Of a DNA stretch of 5,069 bases, positions 1 to 5,069 are shown piece by piece (the first letter of the stretch is position 1; every line of letters begins with the position of its first letter). Source of the DNA: an uncultured Fidelibacterota bacterium (GTDB lineage Bacteria > Fidelibacterota > Fidelibacteria > Fidelibacterales > Fidelibacteraceae); NCBI GenBank assembly GCA_937862595.1, contig CALMFL010000297.1, positions 1 to 5,069 on the forward strand, given 5' to 3'. The position numbers and the translations under genes are program-made. The notes beneath the pieces are model-generated. The model did no database searches. It was not told the origin of the DNA and was given only the letters and a program-made list of their open reading frames with translations.

Positions 1-135
1 GGCAACTGGCTCTATTTCTTGATTTTCTTCGGACTTTGCTTTTTGTACCTGGTCGGATGCACGGTCTACTATATCATTAAAGTGCCGCGTCATGCCTTCA
101 AGAACAAGCGTCAGGTCTGGCTGAGAAAAAAATAA
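1..135 (+). CDS. C-terminal end of an unidentified membrane protein (5' end outside window)
   Basis: Frame 1 is open from the first base to a TAA at 133-135, giving 44 residues. The segment begins GNWLYFLIFF and continues as one hydrophobic, aromatic-rich stretch of about 27 residues (roughly residues 2-28), long enough for one transmembrane helix. It ends in a strongly basic tail (HAFKNKRQVWLRKK). By the positive-inside rule the C-terminus probably lies in the cytoplasm. The stop is followed 15 nt later by a hairpin terminator in the same direction, which supports this being a real gene end. The fragment is too short to assign a family, and I do not recognise it. It converges on the rsmA operon from the other side of the terminator and is not part of that operon. 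Confidence 0.7.
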   Translation, partial: GNWLYFLIFFGLCFLYLVGCTVYYIIKVPRHAFKNKRQVWLRKK

Positions 136-147
136 GCATAGCAATCC

Positions 148-177
148 AAAAGAGCCCGGTGAACGGGCTCTTTTTTT
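148..177. terminator. Rho-independent terminator, probably bidirectional
   Basis: A perfect 8-bp stem, AGAGCCCG (151-158) and CGGGCTCT (164-171), encloses a 5-nt loop GTGAA. It is followed on the plus strand by a run of T (171-177). AAA at 148-150 can pair with TTT at 172-174 and lengthen the stem. In the plus direction it ends the membrane-protein gene whose stop is at 133-135. Read on the minus strand, the same stem is followed by only about four T (TTTTGG), so it is a weaker but plausible terminator 52 nt after the rsmA stop. No better terminator is visible between 175 and 223. Confidence 0.9.
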
Positions 178-223
178 ATTGATCGGATATCTTTCGGAAA
201 GGGCGCTTTTCCCTTCAGCCGTG

Positions 224-985
224 TTAGCGTCTTGCCGCGATCTCGCGGGTCAGAGCGAGATACTCCTCAGGACGAAGGCCGTCGGCGCGTTTCTGCCAGA
301 GATCGCAGCTGTCCGTATCCCGGTCATAAAATTCCTTCAGACTGTTCGTCAGCACCTTGCGGCGCTGGGCGAAGGCCGTCTGCACCAGGCGGATCAGCAG
401 GGCGTCGTTTTCCGTATCCGTCCGTTTAAATGTCAGGCGGACGCAGGCAGACGTGACTTTGGGAGGCGGCGTGAACACCGAGGGCGGAACGGAAAACAGA
501 TAGCGCACGTCACAGAAGCACTGCGTCAGCACGGACACGATGCCGTAGGCCTTATCCCCGGGCGATGCCAGCAGTTTTTCCGCGAATTCCTTCTGGACCA
601 TGATGACCGCTTCCTTGATCGCCCTGCGGTACGAAAAGAACTTATACATCAGCGGACGCGAGATATGATACGGGATATTCCCCACGCAGATGTCGCAGGG
701 CAGGTACGGCGACCAGTCAAGCCTGACGGCATCGGCTTCGATACAGCGGAATCCCGGGTAAAGGGGTTCCCGGGAGCGCCAGTGTTCCGCCAGCACGCGA
801 TCAAGCTCGATACAGCTAAGGCGGCATCCGCTTTCCAGGAGCGGCAGGGTCAGGGCGCCGCGGCCGGGACCGATCTCCAGGATAAGGGCTTCTTTTTTGG
901 GGGAAACGGCTTCCATGATCTTCCCGATCATCTGCTTGTCCGTGAGAAAATTTTGTCCGAGCGATTTTTTGGCTGAGGGTATCAT
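224..985 (-). CDS. rsmA: 16S rRNA (adenine(1518)-N6/adenine(1519)-N6)-dimethyltransferase RsmA (KsgA)
   Basis: This SAM-dependent enzyme places two methyl groups on each of two adjacent adenines near the 3' end of 16S rRNA, a late step and checkpoint in 30S assembly. The 253-residue product shows the family landmarks in order: the N-terminal KKSLGQNFL (6-14), SAM-binding EIGPGRGALT (37-46), acidic E60/D62 expected to hold the SAM ribose, EADA (82-85 region), catalytic motif NIPYHIS (103-109, usually NLPY), VFTPPPKVTS (170-179) and FAQRRK (205-210). The C-terminal helical domain ends in RADGLRPEEY. It is near the lower end of the usual length. The frame stays open for 102 codons upstream of the chosen ATG, but KKSLGQNFL normally lies close to the N-terminus, so ATG at 985 is the start. 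That ATG overlaps the tatD stop and has no clear Shine-Dalgarno, suggesting translational coupling. It is the last gene of the operon. Confidence 0.97.
   Translation of the reverse strand: MIPSAKKSLGQNFLTDKQMIGKIMEAVSPKKEALILEIGPGRGALTLPLLESGCRLSCIELDRVLAEHWRSREPLYPGFRCIEADAVRLDWSPYLPCDICVGNIPYHISRPLMYKFFSYRRAIKEAVIMVQKEFAEKLLASPGDKAYGIVSVLTQCFCDVRYLFSVPPSVFTPPPKVTSACVRLTFKRTDTENDALLIRLVQTAFAQRRKVLTNSLKEFYDRDTDSCDLWQKRADGLRPEEYLALTREIAARR
982..985 (-). other. ATGA stop/start overlap coupling tatD to rsmA
   Basis: Read on the minus strand, the four bases are ATGA: the rsmA start codon ATG and the tatD stop codon TGA share two bases. The 20 nt upstream within tatD (CTTCTTCCGTCTGTCTCAGAC) are pyrimidine-rich and hold no Shine-Dalgarno-like purine run. 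Ribosomes finishing tatD probably reinitiate on rsmA, which is inference from the overlap and the missing site. Confidence 0.85.
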
Positions 986-1743
986 GTCTGAGACAGACGG
1001 AAGAAGCGTTCCGCCGTCGCGGTGGTCAGGGCGGCAATGTCTTCCACGCTGCGTCCGAAGATATCCGCAAAGGCCGCGGCGACTTCGACGACATACGCGG
1101 GTTCGTTCGGCTTGCCGCGGTAAGGCACGGGCGCCATCCAGGGGCAATCCGTTTCGATCATGAGTTTTTCGGGCGGCAGGGTCCGGGCGATCTCCCGGGC
1201 TTTCTGGGAAAAGGTGATCACGCCCGTGAACGAGACGAGCGCCCCGCGTTCGATCACGTTCCGGGCGTAGGCGGCATCGCCGCCGAAACAATGGAACTGC
1301 ACGTTGAAATACGCAAGGTCTTCAAGAAGGGAGAAGGTGTCGTCGTCCGCCTCACGGTTATGGATGATCAGCGGATATCCCAGGGAGCGCGCCAGTTCCG
1401 CCTGTTCGCGGAACACGCGCATCTGCACGTCCCGGGGGGCGTACCGGCGGTAATAATCCAGTCCCACCTCCCCCACCGCGCAGACTTTCGGATGATCCAG
1501 CATCGAGGCGAGAAGGGAAATATAGTTGTCAGGGACAGCGGCGGCATCCTGAGGATGCACGCCCACCGCCGCAAAGACGCCGTCATAGCGCTCCGCCAGT
1601 TCGATGGCCTTTTCGGAGGATGCGAGGTCGGCGGCGGGAACGATCATTTTGGTGACGCCCGCCTGAAGCGCCCTGTCGATGTAGGGCTGAGGGTCCCGGA
1701 TGAAGGGCTCGAAATTCAGGTGCGCATGGGTGTCGATATACAC
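982..1743 (-). CDS. tatD: TatD-family metal-dependent hydrolase / DNase
   Basis: This is a cytoplasmic TIM-barrel enzyme of the amidohydrolase-like TatD family. Characterised members are metal-dependent 3'-5' exonucleases linked to DNA repair or DNA degradation; the exact substrate here is unknown. The 253-residue length is typical. Metal and active-site motifs are all visible: DTHAHL (4-9, with H6 and H8), VGVHPQ (60-65), GEVGLDYY (91-98, with E92), IIHNRE (126-131, with H128), FHCFGG (150-155, with H151) and IETDCPW (196-202, with D199), followed by the RGKPNEP loop (209-215). The start is GTG at 1743. An in-frame TAG lies four codons upstream, and the next Met is residue 33, beyond the first metal motif, so no other start gives a complete protein. 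AGGGA about 8 nt upstream is a fair ribosome-binding site. It begins 21 nt after metG and overlaps rsmA by 4 nt. Confidence 0.96.
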   Translation of the reverse strand: MYIDTHAHLNFEPFIRDPQPYIDRALQAGVTKMIVPAADLASSEKAIELAERYDGVFAAVGVHPQDAAAVPDNYISLLASMLDHPKVCAVGEVGLDYYRRYAPRDVQMRVFREQAELARSLGYPLIIHNREADDDTFSLLEDLAYFNVQFHCFGGDAAYARNVIERGALVSFTGVITFSQKAREIARTLPPEKLMIETDCPWMAPVPYRGKPNEPAYVVEVAAAFADIFGRSVEDIAALTTATAERFFRLSQT

Positions 1744-1764
1744 GGACGGTCCCTATCTTGTCAT

Positions 1765-3294
1765 TTAGCTCTTTTCAAGCAATTGCATGTCAAAGCGCGG
1801 GAAGAGCGCTTTCATCTCTCCCAGCGGGGTTCCGGACTTCAGATCCTGCCATTGCACGATATGTCCGGGGGCTTCTTTCGTATTCAGCATACCGAAAAAT
1901 TCCGTCATCTTTTCGGGAAGCAGAGGATAGAGCAGTGCGGCGGAAAAGCGCAGGCTGGCCAGAGCCGCATACAGGACCTTTCCCGTTCCGGCGAGGTCCG
2001 TTTTTGCGAGTTTCCACGGCTCGGTCTTTTCAAGATAGCGGTTGATGGAGGTTACATACGCGATCACGGCGGCTGCGACCGCATTGACATTCAGTTCTTC
2101 CAGTTCGGCCAGGACCGTTTCGCGGCATTGCACGGATGCTTCCATCATCGCGAGCTCGTCCTCGCCGGGCTCGCCCGCTTCGGGGATGCGGCCGTCAAAA
2201 TATTTTGCGATCAGCTTAAAGATACGGTTCACAAGATTGCCGAAATCGTTGGCAAGATCGGCATTATAGGTTTGATAAAAGCGCTCCCTCGAAAAATCGG
2301 AATCGCTGAAAAGCGGCCCCTCTTTGGCCATAAAATAGCGGTAGGCGTCTTTTCCCACACTCTCGCAGTACCCCCGGATCGTTTCCAGATCGATAAAATT
2401 GCCCAGGGACTTGCTCATCTTCTGGCCTTCGCTGGTCCACCATCCGTGGGCAAAGACCGTTTTCGGCAGGGGAATGCCCGCCGCCATCAGCATGGTCGGC
2501 CAGTAGACGCAGTGGGTGGTGAGGATATCTTTTCCGATCATGTGCACCGCCGGCCAGTAGGCGGCGAACTTTGCATCGTCGCTCAGGTAGCCCGGGGCGG
2601 TGATGTAATTCAGCAGGGCGTCGAACCACACGTAGGTCACGTAATCCTTGTCGAAGGGCAGTTCGATGCCCCAGGCAAGACGCTCTTTCGGCCGGCTGAT
2701 GCAAAGGTCCTTCAGCGGCTGACGGAGAAAACCCAGGATCTCGTTCCGGCGGTTCGCGGGACGGATGAAGTCCGGATGCGCCTCGATATGGCCGATCAGG
2801 CGCTCCTGATAGGCGCTCATCCTGAAATAATAATTCGTTTCGCTGATGCGCCGCACGTCCCGGTAGCGGCCTTCTTCGTGATCCTTGTCGGAAATGAACA
2901 GCTCGTCCGCCACGCTGTACCAGCCCTCGTAGGTGTCCTTGTAGATCTCGCCCTTGTCGAAGAGGGACTGAAGCACCGTCTGAACGACCCGGACATGCCG
3001 GTCTTCGGTCGTGCGGATAAAATCGTCGAAGCTCAAACCGAAATACGACCACAGTTCTTTGAAGCGGGCGGCATAGATGTCGCAATGCTCGCGCGGACTG
3101 ATCCCGTTCTTTTCCGCGGCCTGCTGTACCTTCTGCCCGTGCTCATCCGTTCCGGTCAGAAAAAACACGTCATCGCCGGTCATCCGGTGATACAGGGCGA
3201 TGATATCCGCGATAAGGGTCGTATAGGCGCTGCCGATATGCGGTCTGTCGTTGACATAGTAAAGGGGGGTGGTGATGTAAAACGAACGGGGCAT
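1765..3294 (-). CDS. metG: Methionyl-tRNA synthetase, short form without zinc cysteines or C-terminal tRNA-binding domain
   Basis: It attaches methionine to initiator and elongator tRNA-Met in the cytoplasm. The 509-residue class I synthetase has the HIGH-type signature PHIGSAY (18-24), TGTDEHG (47-53), the connective region (about 115-225), YVWFDALLNYI (221-231, with the methionine-pocket Trp at 223), MIGKDILTTH (252-261, with Asp256 and His261 matching E. coli Asp296 and His301), KMSKS (292-296) and the helical anticodon-binding domain, which opens with LANDFGNLVNR (347-357). The knuckle region reads GWYSVADELF (124-133) with no cysteine, as in the mitochondrial and alphaproteobacterial zinc-free type. 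The protein stops after the anticodon domain, with no Trbp111-like C-terminal extension, so it may act as a monomer (inference). ATG at 3294 is preceded by AAAGGAAG, which overlaps the adk stop codon. The gap to adk is 9 nt, indicating one transcript. Confidence 0.98.
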   Translation of the reverse strand: MPRSFYITTPLYYVNDRPHIGSAYTTLIADIIALYHRMTGDDVFFLTGTDEHGQKVQQAAEKNGISPREHCDIYAARFKELWSYFGLSFDDFIRTTEDRHVRVVQTVLQSLFDKGEIYKDTYEGWYSVADELFISDKDHEEGRYRDVRRISETNYYFRMSAYQERLIGHIEAHPDFIRPANRRNEILGFLRQPLKDLCISRPKERLAWGIELPFDKDYVTYVWFDALLNYITAPGYLSDDAKFAAYWPAVHMIGKDILTTHCVYWPTMLMAAGIPLPKTVFAHGWWTSEGQKMSKSLGNFIDLETIRGYCESVGKDAYRYFMAKEGPLFSDSDFSRERFYQTYNADLANDFGNLVNRIFKLIAKYFDGRIPEAGEPGEDELAMMEASVQCRETVLAELEELNVNAVAAAVIAYVTSINRYLEKTEPWKLAKTDLAGTGKVLYAALASLRFSAALLYPLLPEKMTEFFGMLNTKEAPGHIVQWQDLKSGTPLGEMKALFPRFDMQLLEKS

Positions 3295-3303
3295 TATCTT
3301 CCT

Positions 3304-3963
3304 TTATCTGATGTTTTTTTCCGTGAAAAGCTCAAGGATCCGGCGGCTGATCTCTTCAAAGGTGCCGAATCCGTCCACACGTTCCAGCATCTTTTTTTCC
3401 CGGAAATACGCGATCAGCGGTTCGGTGTTCTTTTTGTACACGCTCATGCGGTTCAGGATCGTTTCCCGCTTGTCGTCCTCGCGCTGATAGAGTTCGCCCC
3501 CGCATTGCGCGCAGATTGCTCCTTCGGGCTTTCCGTCCGGATATCCGACCGTTGCGGAGCAGCGGACGCAGGTCCAGCGGCTGGAAAGACGGCGGACAAG
3601 TTCCTCTTCCGGGACATCGATCAGCAGGGCCGTGGAAAGGGTGACGCCCTGTTTCCCGAGCATGGACAGCAGCGCTTCCGCCTGAGGGACCGTGCGCGGG
3701 AAGCCGTCCAGGATATAGCCCTGCCCTTTGGCTTCAAAGTCCGCAGTGATATGTTCAAGAATGCCGATCATAACGGCATCGGGAACCAGTTCGCCCTTGT
3801 CCATAAAGGATTTTGCCTCTTTCCCCAGCTCCGAATTCTTTGCGATCTCCTGACGCAGGAGGTCTCCCGTGGAGAGCTTGACAAGGTCGTATTTTTTCTT
3901 CAGCACATCCGCCTGGGTGCCCTTGCCGCTGCCCGGACCGCCCAGTAATACCAGTCGTATCAT
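3304..3963 (-). CDS. adk: Adenylate kinase with four-cysteine (zinc-type) LID
   Basis: It interconverts ATP + AMP and 2 ADP, setting the adenylate balance in the cytoplasm. The 219-residue long-form enzyme has P-loop GGPGSGKGT (8-16), the AMP-binding segment STGDLLR (31-37), DGFPRT (86-91) and the LID (about 124-163). The LID holds two Cys-x2-Cys pairs, C132/C135 and C151/C154, predicted to bind structural zinc as in Bacillus-type enzymes. QREDDKRET (160-168) and the RMSVY region carry the arginines that close on the phosphates. LSSRW (126-130) stands where many relatives have LSGRR; the first arginine is kept. ATG at 3963 is the only possible start, since an in-frame TAA lies two codons upstream. 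AAAGG six nt before it is the ribosome-binding site. It is the first gene of the operon. secY, often found upstream of adk, is absent; a divergent capA-like gene is there instead. Confidence 0.98.
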   Translation of the reverse strand: MIRLVLLGGPGSGKGTQADVLKKKYDLVKLSTGDLLRQEIAKNSELGKEAKSFMDKGELVPDAVMIGILEHITADFEAKGQGYILDGFPRTVPQAEALLSMLGKQGVTLSTALLIDVPEEELVRRLSSRWTCVRCSATVGYPDGKPEGAICAQCGGELYQREDDKRETILNRMSVYKKNTEPLIAYFREKKMLERVDGFGTFEEISRRILELFTEKNIR

Positions 3964-3980
3964 TGTTTACCTTTCATGCT

Positions 3981-4025
3981 TGGCCGTATTGTTTTCACGG
4001 TGTAATTTAACACCTCGGAAGGCCA
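3981..4025. repeat. Nested inverted repeats in the adk leader region
   Basis: The outer arms are TGGCC (3981-3985) and GGCCA (4021-4025). The inner arms are GGTGT (3999-4003) and ACACC (4010-4014), around a 6-nt A/T loop. If adk transcription starts to the right of 4025, its leader could fold into a two-tier hairpin ending 17 nt before the start codon. The inner palindrome could equally be an operator. The arms are only 5 bp each, so chance is a real alternative. Confidence 0.35.
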
Positions 4026-4082
4026 TATAAAATAAGTAAATGCAGGGACTCCCCTTTCCGCCGCGGGGCGAAAACCGTATTC

Positions 4083-4099
4083 CCCGTTGGAGACACGGG
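4083..4099. repeat. Short inverted repeat over the -35 box of the capA-like gene
   Basis: CCCGT (4083-4087) and ACGGG (4095-4099) are perfect 5-bp inverted arms separated by 7 nt. They straddle the predicted -35 hexamer at 4087-4092. The position would suit a repressor site, but arms this short in a GC-rich region often arise by chance. Confidence 0.3.
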
Positions 4100-4115
4100 C
4101 AAATAGTGTTATATT
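4087..4115 (+). promoter_or_regulatory. Predicted sigma-70 type promoter of the capA-like gene
   Basis: TTGGAG (4087-4092) as -35 and TATATT (4110-4115) as -10 are separated by exactly 17 nt. The -10 matches five of six consensus bases; the -35 matches only the leading TTG. Transcription would start near 4121-4123, leaving a leader of about 16 nt before the ATG at 4138. The Bacteroidota-type TAnnTTTG -7 box is not seen here. Confidence 0.55.
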
Positions 4116-4137
4116 CATCCAAAATGCGGAATAATCA

Positions 4138-5069
4138 ATGCGTCAACCGTCCCGTAACATCCTGATATTACTCATCCTGCTTCATGCCGGGTTTATCGCC
4201 GCCGTTCCCGACACTGTGACGGTGATCGGCGTGGGGGATATCATGCTGGGAACCTCCTTCCCGGACAGTTCCACGCTTCCTCTCTATCCGGAGAGGCTTT
4301 TACTGCAGGTCAGGGAGATCATTTCCTCCGCGGACCTGTCGGTGGCGAATCTCGAAGGATGCCTGATGGATTCGGGCGGCACGGTCAAGGATTGCTGGGA
4401 CAAGCAGGAGCGCTGCTTTATCTTCCGCATGCCGGAAGCCTATGTGCATCATCTGCTGGACGCGGGATTCGACGCGCTCTGCCTCGCGAACAACCATACC
4501 CGCGACATGGGCTGGCAAAGCTACCGCCGGACCATGGCAGTCTGCGATCAGGCGGGCATGCGCCATGCGGGGATCTATGACGCTCCGTCGGACACCTTTA
4601 CGATCAACGGCATCCGTTTCGGTTTTGCGGCCTTTTCGCCCCACTGGGCCACAGCGCGCATGCATCATGATCAGGACGTGAAAACGATCATATCGCAGCT
4701 CGATGCCGCGTGCGATGTGGTGGTCGTGATGTTCCACGGCGGCGGCGAGGGCGCCGAATACGCCCGCACGCCCCGCGGAAATGAAAATTACAAGGGCGAG
4801 ATCCGGGGCGACGTATACAGTTTCGCCCATACGGCGATCGACGCAGGCGCCGACATGGTTTTCGGAAGCGGTCCTCACGTTACCCGGGCGATCGAATTGT
4901 ACAAGGACCGGCTGATCGCCTACAGCCTGGGGAATTTCTGCACCTACAAACGCTTCAATCTGGAAGGGTCCCGCGGGATCGCCCCGATCCTGAAAGTCCA
5001 TACGGACGGCCGGGGAGCCTTCCTTTCCGCTCAGGCCATCGCGATCCGGCAGCATTATCCGGGTTATCC
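4138..5069 (+). CDS. CapA/PgsA-type (PGA_cap) metallophosphatase-like secreted protein, 3' end outside window
   Basis: The first 310 residues are present and the frame runs off the right edge. Residues 1-22 form a signal peptide: a basic start (RQPSRN), a hydrophobic core and likely cleavage after FIAA, so the enzyme acts outside the cytoplasm. The domain (about 27-310) shows family motifs in order: VGDIMLG (32-38), VANLEG (69-74), LANNHTRD (116-123), FHGGGEGAEY (199-208), FGSGPHV (242-248) and AYSLGNF (261-267). These match the metallophosphatase-like CapA fold, named for poly-gamma-glutamate capsule proteins. No capB or capC partner is in view, and many family members have no known capsule role, so function is open. 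Ser244 replaces a histidine common in the GHGPHV motif. ATG at 4138 follows an in-frame TAA at 4132-4134; the ribosome-binding site is weak (GCGGA). Codons 10-11 (ATA TTA) and codon 55 (TTA) are types rarely used in the neighbouring operon. Confidence 0.93.
   Translation, partial: MRQPSRNILILLILLHAGFIAAVPDTVTVIGVGDIMLGTSFPDSSTLPLYPERLLLQVREIISSADLSVANLEGCLMDSGGTVKDCWDKQERCFIFRMPEAYVHHLLDAGFDALCLANNHTRDMGWQSYRRTMAVCDQAGMRHAGIYDAPSDTFTINGIRFGFAAFSPHWATARMHHDQDVKTIISQLDAACDVVVVMFHGGGEGAEYARTPRGNENYKGEIRGDVYSFAHTAIDAGADMVFGSGPHVTRAIELYKDRLIAYSLGNFCTYKRFNLEGSRGIAPILKVHTDGRGAFLSAQAIAIRQHYPGY

Larger units (their letters stand above)
3964..4137. promoter_or_regulatory. Divergent intergenic region between adk operon and capA-like gene
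   Basis: This 174-nt region lies between two genes that start away from each other, so it must hold the promoters of both the adk-metG-tatD-rsmA operon and the capA-like gene. It has an AT-rich core (4025-4040), a GC-rich patch (4051-4070) and no credible small ORF. The capA promoter and inverted repeats are listed separately. For adk I could not find a convincing -35/-10 pair on the minus strand. On the plus strand, TTAACA (4007-4012) and TAAAAT (4028-4033) match sigma-70 boxes well, but the 15-nt spacer is short, so this is only a possible second capA promoter. Confidence 0.7.

Noticed and set aside
196..212. Hairpin GGAAA/TTTCC just after the rsmA stop as a terminator
   Set aside because: The stem is only 5 bp, A/T-rich, and not followed by a T-run on the minus strand. 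The hairpin at 148-177 is far stronger.
179..976. 265-residue plus-strand open frame opposite rsmA
   Set aside because: It is codon-aligned antisense to rsmA and ends opposite the TCA codon at rsmA position 4. Its composition looks like reverse-complement coding, with no recognisable domain.
986..1291. Longer rsmA with 102 extra N-terminal residues
   Set aside because: The extension lies entirely within tatD in another frame, and KKSLGQNFL is normally close to the protein start. The ATG at 985 fits the family.
1291..3948. 885-residue plus-strand open frame as a gene
   Set aside because: It lies opposite three clearly recognisable genes in exact codon register, has no family motifs, and is explained by the rarity of TTA, CTA and TCA codons on the coding strand.
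3995..4040. Minus-strand promoter TTTTAT / TTAAAT for adk
   Set aside because: The -35 would match only two of six consensus bases and the -10 four of six. That is no better than expected by chance in an AT-rich stretch.
4124..4165. Alternative ATG at 4124 for the capA-like gene
   Set aside because: It is out of frame with the CapA domain and reaches a TGA after 13 codons.
4300..5055. 251-residue minus-strand open frame opposite the capA-like gene
   Set aside because: It is codon-aligned antisense to a gene with a signal peptide and six CapA-family motifs, and it ends exactly opposite the TTA at codon 55 of that gene.
1..5069. Mobile element, CRISPR array, tRNA/rRNA gene or defence system
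   Set aside because: No terminal repeats, spaced direct repeats, transposase or integrase motifs, or RNA-gene signatures were seen on either strand. The genes are conserved housekeeping genes plus one secreted CapA-like protein.

Overview
The window is ordinary chromosomal DNA from a bacterium of moderately high G+C content. It carries a compact four-gene housekeeping operon on the minus strand, flanked on each side by a plus-strand gene cut by the window edge. I see no transposase, integrase, CRISPR array, tRNA, rRNA or phage gene, and nothing that looks like a new multi-gene system. The lineage cannot be fixed from the sequence. The secreted CapA-family protein at the right resembles, from memory, a sub-type common in Bacteroidota, Fibrobacterota and related groups, while adk and metG are unusual in detail (four-cysteine LID; MetRS without zinc cysteines or C-terminal domain). 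A Gram-negative bacterium of FCB-like affiliation is a weak inference.

Layout, left to right. Positions 1-135 (+) are the last 44 codons of a membrane protein with a hydrophobic segment and a very basic tail. A strong hairpin terminator at about 148-177 sits between this gene and the converging operon and may serve both. Then, on the minus strand and transcribed right to left, come adk (3963-3304), metG (3294-1765), tatD (1743-982) and rsmA/ksgA (985-224). Gaps are 9 and 21 nt, and tatD and rsmA overlap by 4 nt (ATGA), so the four are almost certainly co-transcribed. A 174-nt divergent intergenic region (3964-4137) follows, holding a plausible sigma-70 promoter for the plus-strand gene and nested inverted repeats. 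From 4138 to the window end (+) runs the first 310 codons of a CapA/PgsA-type (PGA_cap) metallophosphatase-like protein with a signal peptide.

The operon joins nucleotide balance (adenylate kinase), translation (methionyl-tRNA synthetase), a TatD-type metal-dependent nuclease and 16S rRNA dimethylation. The metG-tatD-rsmA order recalls the metG-tatD-rnmV-ksgA cluster of Firmicutes, but without rnmV. All four genes lie in phases whose antisense frame is nearly free of stops, because TTA, CTA and TCA codons are rare here. This produces long but spurious antisense frames, including one of 885 codons.
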